Assembly (NCBI RefSeq): GCF_008806595.1
Contig: NZ_VZRB01000018.1
Location: forward strand, 112,837-176,836
Length of the DNA: 64,000 nucleotides
Direction: 5' to 3'
Source: Streptomyces luteolifulvus
GTDB lineage: Bacteria > Actinomycetota > Actinomycetes > Streptomycetales > Streptomycetaceae
The notes beneath the pieces were generated by a model. It was not told the origin of the DNA, made no database searches, and saw nothing but the letters and a program-made list of their open reading frames with translations. The position numbers and the translations under genes are program-made. Shown here piece after piece: positions 26,259 through 33,964 of this stretch (within the stretch, counting starts at the first letter, position 1; the number at the start of each line of letters is the position of its first letter).

Positions 26259-26990
26259 ATGAGCATCCTCGCCGTGGTCTGGGACGTGGACGACACCCTC
26301 TTCGACTACACCACGGCAGATCGCGTCGGCATGCGGGAGCACCTCCTGGCCGAAGGCCTGCTGGACGGACACGGCACCGTGGAGCGGGCCGTCGCGCACT
26401 GGCGGGAGATCACCGACCGGCAGTGGGCGCGCTTCTCGGCCGGGGAGGTCTCCTTCGAGGGGCAGCGCCGCGACCGCGTCCGCGTGTTCCTCGGCCAGGA
26501 GCTCACCGATGACGAGGCCGACGACTGGTTCGGCCGTTACATGCGTCACTACGAGGCCGCCTGGGCGCTCTTCCCGGACGTCCTGCCCGTCCTGGACGCC
26601 CTCGCCGCCAGCCACCGGCACGCGGTGCTGTCCAACTCCAGCCTCCACGTCCAGGACCGCAAACTGCGCATGCTCGGTGTGCACGACCGCTTCGAGGCCA
26701 TCCTGTGCGCCGCGGAGCTCGGGGTGTCCAAGCCGGAGCCCGGGGCCTTCCACGCGGCCTGCGACGCCCTGGAGCTGGCCCCGCACCACGTGGCGTACGT
26801 CGGCGACCACCCGGAGATCGACGGGCGGGGCGCCGCGGACGCCGGACTGCTGTCGGTGTGGATCGACCGGGACGGTGTGTACGCCGGGGCCGGCGCGCCC
26901 GCGGGCCCGCGCCGGATCGCCTCCCTCGCCGAACTCCCCGCGCTCCTCGGCTCGGATACCCGTTTTGGAGCGCCGTCCACCTTCGGGTAA
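26259..26990 (+). CDS. HAD-superfamily hydrolase
   Basis: 243 residues from the ATG giving MSILAVVWDVDDTLFDY. HAD motif I is DVDDT (nucleophile and acid/base Asp), motif II is the Ser/Asn in HAVLSNSSLHV, motif III the Lys in GVSKPEPGAFHAAC, and motif IV YVGDHPEIDGRGAADAG. The helical cap between motifs I and II (about residues 15-95) fits subfamily I, which includes phosphoglycolate-type phosphatases. The substrate is unknown. It lies between gltX and the tRNA cluster. Confidence 0.88.
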   Translation: MSILAVVWDVDDTLFDYTTADRVGMREHLLAEGLLDGHGTVERAVAHWREITDRQWARFSAGEVSFEGQRRDRVRVFLGQELTDDEADDWFGRYMRHYEAAWALFPDVLPVLDALAASHRHAVLSNSSLHVQDRKLRMLGVHDRFEAILCAAELGVSKPEPGAFHAACDALELAPHHVAYVGDHPEIDGRGAADAGLLSVWIDRDGVYAGAGAPAGPRRIASLAELPALLGSDTRFGAPSTFG

Positions 26991-27080
26991 TGTTCTTCCT
27001 GCGCCGCCGGGGAGCGGGCCGAAAGGCCGGAACCGGAGGCGCAAGCTAGAACAAGAGCCTCTCAGAGGCTTGCGTTTCAG

Positions 27081-27152
27081 TGGCCTATGGTGTAATTGGC
27101 AGCACGACTGATTCTGGTTCAGTTAGTCTTGGTTCGAGTCCAGGTAGGCCAG
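27081..27152 (+). tRNA. tRNA-Gln (anticodon CTG)
   Basis: 72 bases. Acceptor arms TGGCCTA (27081-27087) and TAGGCCA (27145-27151) with discriminator G. The anticodon stem ACTGA/TCAGT encloses TTCTGGT, giving anticodon CTG. T-loop GGTTCGAGTCC is standard. CCA is not encoded. Confidence 0.96.
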
Positions 27153-27174
27153 CTCGCAGAGCTCATCTGCACTC

Positions 27175-27247
27175 GCCCCCGTTGTGTAGCGGCCTAGCAC
27201 GCTGCCCTCTCAAGGCAGTAGCGCCGGTTCGAATCCGGTCGGGGGTA
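27175..27247 (+). tRNA. tRNA-Glu (anticodon CTC), copy 1
   Basis: 73 bases. Acceptor GCCCCCG / CGGGGGT with a G-U first pair and discriminator A. Anticodon stem CTGCC/GGCAG encloses CTCTCAA, giving CTC. This copy has a T-A pair in the anticodon stem where the other two Glu copies have C-G. Confidence 0.96.
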
Positions 27248-27276
27248 CTGATTCCGATCTTCTCGGGATCGCTAGG

Positions 27277-27349
27277 GCCCCCGTTGTGTAGCGGCCTAGC
27301 ACGCCGCCCTCTCAAGGCGGTAGCGCCGGTTCGAATCCGGTCGGGGGTA
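27277..27349 (+). tRNA. tRNA-Glu (anticodon CTC), copy 2
   Basis: 73 bases, same acceptor and T-arm as copy 1; anticodon stem CCGCC/GGCGG around CTCTCAA. Confidence 0.96.
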
Positions 27350-27369
27350 CAAACTGGTCTAAACCACAA

Positions 27370-27441
27370 TGGTCTATGGTGTAATTGGCAGCACGACTGA
27401 TTCTGGTTCAGTTAGTCTTGGTTCGAGTCCAGGTAGACCAG
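27370..27441 (+). tRNA. tRNA-Gln (anticodon CTG), copy 2
   Basis: 72 bases, identical to the first Gln tRNA except for one compensated acceptor pair (TGGTCTA / TAGACCA instead of TGGCCTA / TAGGCCA). Anticodon CTG. Confidence 0.96.
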
Positions 27442-27469
27442 CTCGGATCTGCGGAAACGCAAGATCCTC

Positions 27470-27542
27470 GCCCCCGTTGTGTAGCGGCCTAGCACGCCGC
27501 CCTCTCAAGGCGGTAGCGCCGGTTCGAATCCGGTCGGGGGTA
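27470..27542 (+). tRNA. tRNA-Glu (anticodon CTC), copy 3
   Basis: 73 bases, identical to copy 2 (anticodon stem CCGCC/GGCGG, loop CTCTCAA). It is the last gene of the Gln-Glu-Glu-Gln-Glu cluster. Confidence 0.96.
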
Positions 27543-27550
27543 CATCCGGC

Positions 27551-27580
27551 GAAGGCCCTCCACCTCGGTGGGGGGCCTTC
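27551..27580 (+). terminator. Terminator of the tRNA cluster
   Basis: Thirteen-base arms GAAGGCCCTCCAC and GTGGGGGGCCTTC (one G-T pair) around CTCG, starting 9 bases after the last tRNA, followed by TCTG. Confidence 0.85.
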
Positions 27581-27789
27581 TGCCGTTCCCGGGGTCACTC
27601 GAAGCTGCACCTCCGTGCCGACTCCGGCTCCTGCGCCGGCCGGTGCATCAACCGGCCGTACGACACGATCAGTTCGGGGGTCCAGTCGTAGGCCTCGCGG
27701 CCGCGCACAGTCAGGTGACGGGGGAGCGGGGGACGGGGCGGGCCGGCCGCGGCGTTGAGGCCGGTCCTCCCCGTGACGTTCCCGGAAGG

Positions 27790-28506
27790 TCAGCCCGCGC
27801 GGCGCAGGGCCTCGGACAGACGGGCGGCCGCGTCGATGACCGCCTGGGCGTGCATACGGCCCGGGTGGCGCGTCAGCCGCTCGATGGGCCCGGAGACGGA
27901 CACGGCGGCCACCACGCGGTTGGAGGGGCCGCGCACGGGCGCGGAGACGGACGCGACGCCCGGCTCGCGCTCGCCGATCGACTGGGCCCAGCCCCGGCGC
28001 CGTACACCCGACAGGGCCGTCGCCGTGAAGCGGGCGCCCTGCAGGCCCCGGTGCAGGCGCTCCGGCTCCTCCCAGGCCATCAGGATCTGGGCCGAGGAGC
28101 CCGCCTTCATCGTGAGCGTCGAACCGACCGGGACCGTGTCCCGCAGTCCGGACAGGCGCTCCGCCGCGGCGACGCAGATGCGCATGTCGCCCTGGCGGCG
28201 GTAGAGCTGCGCGCTCTCGCCGGTGACGTCACGGAGGTGGGTGAGCACCGGGCCCGCCGTGGCGAGGAGGCGGTCCTCGCCGGCGGCCGCGGCCAGCTCG
28301 GCCAGTCGCGGGCCGAGAATGAAACGGCCCTGCATGTCACGTGCCACCATGCGGTGGTGTTCCAGAGCCACGGCCAGCCGGTGGGCCGTGGGTCGTGCCA
28401 GTCCGGTCGCTGCGACCAGACCCGCGAGGGTGGCCGGACCGGACTCCAGGGCGCTCAGGACAAGGGCTGCCTTGTCCAGAACGCCGACGCCGCTACTGTT
28501 GTCCAT
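27790..28506 (-). CDS. ndgR: IclR-family regulator NdgR
   Basis: 238 residues from the ATG giving MDNSSGVGVLDKAALVL; the length matches S. coelicolor NdgR (SCO5552). The N-terminal winged helix (LVAATGLARPTAHRLAVALEHH) is followed by an IclR effector domain (LRDVTGESAQLYRRQGDMRICV, VPVGSTLTMKAGSSAQILMAW, VASVSAPVRGPSNRVVAAVSVSG). NdgR controls amino acid-dependent growth, leucine genes and antibiotic production, and is conserved next to leuCD in divergent orientation. It probably represses itself, since a large palindrome lies 9 bases upstream of its start. Lower confidence applies only to the effector, which is not readable from sequence. Confidence 0.92.
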   Translation of the reverse strand: MDNSSGVGVLDKAALVLSALESGPATLAGLVAATGLARPTAHRLAVALEHHRMVARDMQGRFILGPRLAELAAAAGEDRLLATAGPVLTHLRDVTGESAQLYRRQGDMRICVAAAERLSGLRDTVPVGSTLTMKAGSSAQILMAWEEPERLHRGLQGARFTATALSGVRRRGWAQSIGEREPGVASVSAPVRGPSNRVVAAVSVSGPIERLTRHPGRMHAQAVIDAAARLSEALRRAG

Positions 28507-28514
28507 GAAACGAT

Positions 28515-28543
28515 ACTTGCGTCTCACTCTGTGAAACGCAAGT
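28515..28543. promoter_or_regulatory. 29-bp palindromic operator between ndgR and leuC
   Basis: Two 13-base arms, ACTTGCGTCTCAC (28515-28527) and GTGAAACGCAAGT (28531-28543), are complementary with one mismatch around TCT. The site is 9 bases upstream of the ndgR start codon and 170 bases before leuC. IclR regulators bind such sites as dimers of dimers, so NdgR control of itself and leuCD is the natural reading. Confidence 0.75.
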
Positions 28544-28712
28544 TCAATTTTCCGTGGAACACGCCACTCTGGAAGAACACGAAGGCACAGCGGCCCGCGG
28601 ATCAACGGGCCCGGCGGCGGACGGCCCGGACCACGAGCCGAACGGCAGGCAGCCGCCGCTTCCTCAAGATCTAGTTTGGACCGGTGGACGTTTGCCGGCC
28701 GGAGGGACAGCG

Positions 28713-30143
28713 ATGGGTAGGACACTCGCGGAGAAGGTCTGGGACGACCATGTCGTCCGGCGCGCCGAGGGCGAGCCCGACCTCCTCTTCATCGATCTGC
28801 ACCTGCTGCACGAGGTGACCAGCCCGCAGGCCTTCGACGGTCTGCGCCAGAACGGCCGCCCGGTGCGCCGTCTCGACCTCACCATCGCGACCGAGGACCA
28901 CAACACCCCGACCCTCGACATCGACAAGCCCATCGCCGACCCCGTCTCGCGCGCCCAGCTGGAGACGCTGCGCAAGAACTGCGCCGAGTTCGGGGTGCGC
29001 CTGCACCCGCTGGGCGACGTCGAGCAGGGCGTCGTCCACGTCGTCGGCCCCCAGCTGGGCCTGACCCAGCCCGGTACGACGGTCGTCTGCGGCGACTCGC
29101 ACACCTCCACGCACGGCGCCTTCGGCGCGCTGGCGTTCGGCATCGGCACCTCCCAGGTCGAGCATGTGCTGGCCACCCAGACGCTGCCGCTGGCCCGCCC
29201 CAGGACCATGGCCATCACCGTCGACGGTGAGCTGCCCGAGGGCGTCACGGCCAAGGACCTGATCCTGGCGATCATCGCCCGGATCGGTACCGGTGGCGGC
29301 CAGGGCTACATCCTGGAGTACCGCGGCTCCGCCATCGAGCAGCTCTCGATGGAGGCCCGGATGACCGTCTGCAACATGTCGATCGAGGCCGGTGCCCGCG
29401 CGGGCATGATCGCCCCGGACGAGACCACCTTCGCGTACCTCAAGGGCCGCCCGCACGCCCCCGAGGGCGAGGACTGGGACGCCGCCGTCGCGTACTGGAA
29501 GACGCTGAAGACGGACGAGGACGCCGAGTTCGACGCCGAGGTCGTCATCGACGCCGCCGCACTGTCGCCGTTCGTCACCTGGGGCACCAACCCGGGCCAG
29601 GGCGCGCCGCTTTCGTCCGCCGTCCCCGACCCCGCTTCGTACGATGACGCTTCGGAGCGCCTGGCCGCCGAAAAGGCCCTGGAATACATGGGGTTGGAGG
29701 CCGGACAGCCGCTGCGGTCCATCACCGTGGACACCGTCTTCGTAGGCTCGTGCACCAACGGCCGTATCGAGGACCTGCGCGCGGCCGCCGCGATCGTCAA
29801 GGACCGCAAAATCGCCGACGGGGTACGGATGCTGGTCGTCCCGGGCTCCGCTCGGGTCGGTCTGCAGGCCGTTTCGGAGGGCCTGGACGTCGTCTTCAAG
29901 GAGGCCGGCGCCGAATGGCGGCACGCGGGCTGCTCGATGTGTCTGGGCATGAACCCGGACCAGCTGGCCCCCGGTGAGCGCTCCGCGTCCACCTCCAACC
30001 GCAACTTCGAGGGCCGGCAGGGCAAGGGCGGTCGTACGCACCTGGTGTCGCCGCAGGTCGCCGCCGCGACGGCGGTCCTGGGCCACCTGGCCTCCCCGGC
30101 CGACCTGTCCGACGCCGAGACCCGTACGCCCGCTGGAGTCTGA
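28713..30143 (+). CDS. leuC: 3-Isopropylmalate dehydratase large subunit
   Basis: 476 residues from the ATG giving MGRTLAEKVWDDHVV, with GGAGGG 7 bases upstream. An aconitase-superfamily enzyme that, with LeuD, isomerises 2- to 3-isopropylmalate in leucine synthesis and also acts on citramalate-pathway intermediates. The three [4Fe-4S] ligands are visible: Cys in VFVGSCTNGRIEDL and the pair in GCSMCLGMNPD. GDSHTSTHGAFGALAFGIG is the substrate-binding signature. leuD follows after 5 bases. Confidence 0.97.
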   Translation: MGRTLAEKVWDDHVVRRAEGEPDLLFIDLHLLHEVTSPQAFDGLRQNGRPVRRLDLTIATEDHNTPTLDIDKPIADPVSRAQLETLRKNCAEFGVRLHPLGDVEQGVVHVVGPQLGLTQPGTTVVCGDSHTSTHGAFGALAFGIGTSQVEHVLATQTLPLARPRTMAITVDGELPEGVTAKDLILAIIARIGTGGGQGYILEYRGSAIEQLSMEARMTVCNMSIEAGARAGMIAPDETTFAYLKGRPHAPEGEDWDAAVAYWKTLKTDEDAEFDAEVVIDAAALSPFVTWGTNPGQGAPLSSAVPDPASYDDASERLAAEKALEYMGLEAGQPLRSITVDTVFVGSCTNGRIEDLRAAAAIVKDRKIADGVRMLVVPGSARVGLQAVSEGLDVVFKEAGAEWRHAGCSMCLGMNPDQLAPGERSASTSNRNFEGRQGKGGRTHLVSPQVAAATAVLGHLASPADLSDAETRTPAGV

Positions 30144-30148
30144 GAGTC

Positions 30149-30742
30149 ATGGAAGCATTCACCACGCACACCGGCCGGGCCGTCCCGCTGCGCCGCAGCA
30201 ACGTCGACACCGACCAGATCATCCCTGCTCACTGGCTCAAGAAGGTGACACGGGACGGCTTCGAGGACGGACTGTTCGAGGCCTGGCGCAAGGACGAGAC
30301 CTTCGTTCTCAACCGGCCCGAGCGCCAGGGCGCGACCGTCCTGGTCGCCGGACCCGACTTCGGCACCGGCTCCTCCCGCGAGCACGCCGTGTGGGCGCTG
30401 CAGAACTACGGCTTCAAGGCCGTGATCTCCTCCCGCTTCGCCGACATCTTCCGCGGCAACTCGCTCAAGAACGGCCTGCTCACGGTGGTTCTGGAGCAGA
30501 AGACCGTGGACGCGCTGTGGGAGCTGACCGAGCGGGACCCGCAGGCCGAGGTCACGGTGGACCTCGAGGCCCGCGAGGTGCGCGCGGAGGGCATCACCGC
30601 GTCCTTCGAGCTCGACGAGAACTCCCGCTGGCGGCTGCTGAACGGGCTGGACGACATCTCCATCACCCTCCAGAACGAGGCCGACATCGCCGCGTACGAA
30701 GCGAAGCGGCCCTCGTACAAGCCGCAGACCCTCCAGGTCTGA
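30149..30742 (+). CDS. leuD: 3-Isopropylmalate dehydratase small subunit
   Basis: 197 residues, swivelling domain of the LeuCD dehydratase. Signatures NVDTDQIIPAHWLKK and FGTGSSREHAVWALQNYGF are intact. The start is 5 bases beyond the leuC stop, in a two-gene operon controlled from the ndgR-leuC intergenic region. Confidence 0.97.
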   Translation: MEAFTTHTGRAVPLRRSNVDTDQIIPAHWLKKVTRDGFEDGLFEAWRKDETFVLNRPERQGATVLVAGPDFGTGSSREHAVWALQNYGFKAVISSRFADIFRGNSLKNGLLTVVLEQKTVDALWELTERDPQAEVTVDLEAREVRAEGITASFELDENSRWRLLNGLDDISITLQNEADIAAYEAKRPSYKPQTLQV

Positions 30743-30791
30743 TCCCTCAGGCGTCACAACGGGTCGAGTTTCGGCCACGCACCACCCCCTC

Positions 30792-30822
30792 TGTACCCCC
30801 GGTCAGCCCGATCGGGGGTACA
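30792..30822 (+). terminator. Terminator of leuCD
   Basis: Perfect arms TGTACCCCCG (30792-30801) and CGGGGGTACA (30813-30822) with an 11-base loop, 50 bases after leuD. Confidence 0.75.
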
Positions 30823-31008
30823 GCCGTGTCTGCACCCGAACGGACCCCTGCCGAGCCGGGCGCGCCTTCAACTTCCCACGTTAGAGGGGTTGTTGCCGGG
30901 GTACGCGAGCTCTGTGGGCCTCGCTTCTGCGGGCGCCGACGAGGCTGTCGGAGGCGGCAGTTGCCCCCTGCGCAGGCGACAACTCGCCCCAGATGGCACA
31001 ATCTGTGC

Positions 31009-31239
31009 ATGGAACACGACGGCCAACTCGAGCTCTATGCGGCGGTCGCGGTCCGACTGAAGGAAGCGCACGCAAGGGTGCGCGCACTGCAAGTCCCGGA
31101 GGGCGTACGGATGGCGCTGACCCGGAAGCTGCTGGTCATTACGGCCGCGGCCAAGCACGATCTCGCCGATGCGACAAGGCGTCTGGAGCGGTTCACGGAG
31201 GACCTCGACCAGGGGCGATTCCCCGAAGAGGAACGCTGA
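31009..31239 (+). CDS. Small conserved helical protein
   Basis: 76 residues, ATG start (MEHDGQLELYAAVAVRLKEAH). The whole sequence is predicted helical and highly charged (RLKEAHARVRALQVPEGVRMALTRKLLVITAAAKHDLADATRRLERF). There is no signal, membrane helix or cysteine. It stands alone between leuCD and hupS; GC third-position bias supports a real gene. I know no function for it. Confidence 0.72.
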   Translation: MEHDGQLELYAAVAVRLKEAHARVRALQVPEGVRMALTRKLLVITAAAKHDLADATRRLERFTEDLDQGRFPEEER

Positions 31240-31376
31240 ACAAGTCCGGGACAACCGAGTCGGTTGCGGCGCATGGGTGATAAGCCCGTTTCGTGTTTGA
31301 TTTGCGGTATATATCTGCCTAACGTGCGAAAAAGCTTGAACACTTTCGTTCTGGCGATGTCTCCGAAGGGGAAGAC

Positions 31377-32033
31377 GTGAACAAGGCGCAGCTCGTAGAA
31401 GCGATTGCCGACAAGCTGGGCGGCCGCCAGCAGGCCGCCGAGGCTGTCGACGCGGTCCTGGACGCCATCGTCCGCGCGACCGTCGCCGGGGACCGGGTGT
31501 CGGTCACCGGCTTCGGCTCGTTCGAGAAGGTCGACCGTCCGGCGCGTTACGCCCGCAACCCCCAGACGGGCGAGCGGGTTCGGGTCAAGAAGACCTCCGT
31601 GCCGCGCTTCCGTGCCGGCCAGGGCTTCAAGGACCTGGTCAGCGGCTCGAAGAAGCTCCCGCGCGGCGGTGAGGTCGCCGTCAAGAAGGCCCCCAAGGGC
31701 AGCCTGACCGGCGGTGCCGCCGCGACGGTCAAGAAGGCCGCGGCCAAGAAGACCACCGCGAAGAAGGCGGCCGCCGCGAAGAAGGTCACGGCGAAGAAGG
31801 CGCCCGCGAAGAAGACGACGGCCGCCGCGAAGAAGGTCACGGCGAAGAAGGCGCCCGCCAAGAAGACCACGGCGGCCGCCGCGAAGAAGACCACGGCGAA
31901 GAAGACCACCGCCAAGAAGGCGACGGCCAAGAAGGCCCCGGCGAAGAAGGCGACGGCCAAGAAGGCCCCCGCCAAGAAGTCGCCGGCCCGCAAGACCACC
32001 ACCGCCAAGAAGGCCACGGCCCGCAAGAAGTAA
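31377..32033 (+). CDS. hupS: HU-family nucleoid protein with histone H1-like tail
   Basis: 218 residues, GTG start with GAAGGGGAAGAC upstream. Residues 1-92 are an HU domain (MNKAQLVEAIADKLGG, TGFGSFEKVDRPARYARNPQTGE, PRFRAGQGFKDLV). From about residue 100 to the end the protein is Lys/Ala/Pro/Thr-only, built from KKA, KKTTAKKA and APAKK repeats like eukaryotic histone H1. This is the actinobacterial HupS type, which compacts DNA during spore maturation. The upstream 137 bases contain an AT-rich TATATAT at 31308-31314, probably part of its promoter. Confidence 0.95.
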   Translation: MNKAQLVEAIADKLGGRQQAAEAVDAVLDAIVRATVAGDRVSVTGFGSFEKVDRPARYARNPQTGERVRVKKTSVPRFRAGQGFKDLVSGSKKLPRGGEVAVKKAPKGSLTGGAAATVKKAAAKKTTAKKAAAAKKVTAKKAPAKKTTAAAKKVTAKKAPAKKTTAAAAKKTTAKKTTAKKATAKKAPAKKATAKKAPAKKSPARKTTTAKKATARKK

Positions 32034-32055
32034 GGGCACAGGGGCACTCACGCGC

Positions 32056-32085
32056 CGGGCCGGACTCCCCAGGGAGTCCGGCCCG
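32056..32085. terminator. Terminator between hupS and the opposing gene
   Basis: Fourteen-base perfect arms CGGGCCGGACTCCC and GGGAGTCCGGCCCG with a two-base loop, 22 bases after hupS and 20 bases beyond the stop of the convergent small gene. Confidence 0.85.
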
Positions 32086-32105
32086 CGGCGTGTCCACAGG
32101 GGGTT

Positions 32106-32309
32106 CTACAGGGTCTGCAGCGTCACCAGGACGATCCGGCGGCTGTCCTCGGAGCCCTCCACCTCGATCCGCACCCGCTGCCCGGGGCGCAGCAGCCTCA
32201 GCCCGCCCGCGTCGAACGCGGCGGCGTCGAAGGGGACGGGGGTGCCGTCGTCGAGCAGCACACTGCCGCTGCGCGTCCCAGCGTCGTACGTGTATGCGGT
32301 GGCCTGCAT
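32106..32309 (-). CDS. Small beta-rich hypothetical protein (cold-shock/OB-like pattern)
   Basis: 67 residues, ATG start (MQATAYTYDAGTRSGSVLLDDG). The alternating pattern GSVLLDDGTPVPFDAAAF ... LRPGQRVRIEVEG suggests a five-stranded OB-like barrel reminiscent of cold-shock proteins, without their aromatic RNP motifs. Convergent with hupS and co-oriented 50 bases downstream of cofC. Function not known. Confidence 0.7.
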   Translation of the reverse strand: MQATAYTYDAGTRSGSVLLDDGTPVPFDAAAFDAGGLRLLRPGQRVRIEVEGSEDSRRIVLVTLQTL

Positions 32310-32359
32310 GGCGGCAGCCTACTGCCCCGGGACGGGGCCTGCCCGGGGCGTCAGGCCGG

Positions 32360-33043
32360 TCACACGGGGGCGGGCCCGCCCGTCTGCGGAGTTGTCGCAC
32401 CGACCGGCCGGGCCGGCCCCGGCAGACGTGCCACCGCGGCCGCCGTGCGCGGGCCGACCCCGAGGGCCAGCGCGGCCCGCAGGTCCTCGCCCGTGTCCAC
32501 GTCCTGGCGTACGGAATCCACCGCGCCGAGCCCGATTTCCACGGCGCCGGACGCGCGATGGCGGGCCCGCGAATCGGGACCGAACGACGGGAGCAATTCC
32601 CGGCCCGGAGCGGCGGCCAGCAACGTGGTCCCGATTGCGGCCGCATCCGGAAGAAAAGCCCGCGGGAATTCCGCCGCCGCATCCAGTACCCGGGCCAATT
32701 CCAGGGGACGCAGCGCCGGGAGATCGGCGTTCAGCGCCGCCACGGCGGCCTCGGGCCGCAGAGTCCGTACGGCCGCCGCCGCGTGGGCCAGCGCCGCGTT
32801 CAGGCCGCCCCGCGGCTCGTCGGGGACGATCCGGGCACCGAGTGCCGCGAGCTCCCGTCCGGCCAGCACGTCGTCCGTGACGACCGCCACATCCCGCACC
32901 GCGGCGCAGGCCAGCGCGGCCGCCACGGTGTCCTGGGCGAAGGCGAGGGCGAGGCCCCGGCGCACTCCGTCGGCGGCGGTGTCCGAGAGCCTGCTCTTGG
33001 CCCGCGCCAGGGGCTTCAGGGGAATCACCAGGGTCCACTGCAC
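32360..33043 (-). CDS. cofC: Phosphoenolpyruvate / 2-phospholactate guanylyltransferase (CofC/FbiD)
   Basis: 227 residues, GTG start (MQWTLVIPLKPLARAKSRL). The nucleotidyltransferase motif LVIPLKPLARAKSRLSD and the Asp in AVAALNADLPALRPLEL, followed by SFGPDSRARHRASGA, are the hallmarks of CofC. The enzyme activates PEP (in actinobacteria) or 2-phospho-L-lactate with GTP in the synthesis of coenzyme F420. Other F420 genes (fbiA, fbiB) are not in the window. It is divergent from plsC. Confidence 0.9.
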   Translation of the reverse strand: MQWTLVIPLKPLARAKSRLSDTAADGVRRGLALAFAQDTVAAALACAAVRDVAVVTDDVLAGRELAALGARIVPDEPRGGLNAALAHAAAAVRTLRPEAAVAALNADLPALRPLELARVLDAAAEFPRAFLPDAAAIGTTLLAAAPGRELLPSFGPDSRARHRASGAVEIGLGAVDSVRQDVDTGEDLRAALALGVGPRTAAAVARLPGPARPVGATTPQTGGPAPV

Positions 33044-33187
33044 GAGCGTTCCGTCCTTCTCTTGTCGCCGCCATTGTCGCCCGGCCCATCGGGAGGCGGC
33101 GCGACCGGGGCGTACGGTGTTCTCGACAGACCGGCGGCCCGGGGTGACACTTGTGCGGCCCCCCAGGCCCTAGAGGAAGGTGTCCGC

Positions 33188-33964
33188 GTGCCCCGCCGCA
33201 GAATCGGGTTCTGGTACCGCTTCGCAGCGGTCCTCTGCAAACCACCGCTGGTGGTTCTGCTCAAGCGGGACTGGCGAGGAATGGAGAACATTCCGGCCGA
33301 GGGCGGATTTATCACCGTGGTGAACCACAATTCGCACGTCGATCCCTTCGCGTACGCGCACTATCAGTACAACACCGGCCGTGTTCCGCGATTCCTGGCG
33401 AAGAGCGGCCTTTTCAAGAAGGGATTCGTCGGTGCCGCGATGCGCGGCACCGGACAGATCCCCGTCTACCGCGAGAGCACCGACGCGCTCAGCGCGTTCC
33501 GCGCCGCGATCGACGCCGTGGAGCGCGGTGAGTGCGTCGCCTTCTACCCCGAGGGCACCCTCACCCGCGACCCGAACGGCTGGCCCATGACCGGCAAGAC
33601 CGGTGCCGCGCGCGTCGCTCTGCAGACCAAGTGCCCGGTGATCCCGGTCGCCCAGTGGGGCGCCAACGAACTGCTGCCGCCGTACGCCAAGAAGCCCAAC
33701 CTCCTTCCGCGCAAGACCCACCACGTGCTCGCCGGCCCGCCGGTGGACCTGGACCGGTTCTACGACCAGGAGATGACTCCGGAGCTCCTGAAGGAGGCGA
33801 CCGAGGTCATCATGGCCGCCATCACCCGCCATCTCGAAAAGATCCGTGGCGAGAGGGCGCCCGAGACGGCGTACGACCCCCGCCGGGAGCGGATCGAGCA
33901 GCGCCGCAAGACCCGCGCGCAGACGCAGCCGAAGGCAGGGCAGGAAGAGGGGCGGAGCAAGTGA
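33188..33964 (+). CDS. plsC: 1-acyl-sn-glycerol-3-phosphate acyltransferase
   Basis: 258 residues from the GTG giving VPRRRIGFWYRF, with GAGGAAGG upstream. The acyltransferase HX4D motif is NHNSHVD and the substrate-binding motif is FYPEGTLTRD. The first hydrophobic segment (WYRFAAVLCKPPLVVLL) associates it with the membrane. It acylates lysophosphatidic acid to phosphatidic acid. The C-terminal 40 residues are basic and Gln/Arg-rich. gpsA, which makes its glycerol-3-phosphate precursor, follows with a 4-base GTGA overlap. Confidence 0.92.
   Translation: MPRRRIGFWYRFAAVLCKPPLVVLLKRDWRGMENIPAEGGFITVVNHNSHVDPFAYAHYQYNTGRVPRFLAKSGLFKKGFVGAAMRGTGQIPVYRESTDALSAFRAAIDAVERGECVAFYPEGTLTRDPNGWPMTGKTGAARVALQTKCPVIPVAQWGANELLPPYAKKPNLLPRKTHHVLAGPPVDLDRFYDQEMTPELLKEATEVIMAAITRHLEKIRGERAPETAYDPRRERIEQRRKTRAQTQPKAGQEEGRSK

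Noticed and set aside
27080..27758. Short open frames across the tRNA cluster
   Set aside because: They are artefacts of near-identical tRNA genes, which fold correctly and account for the sequence.
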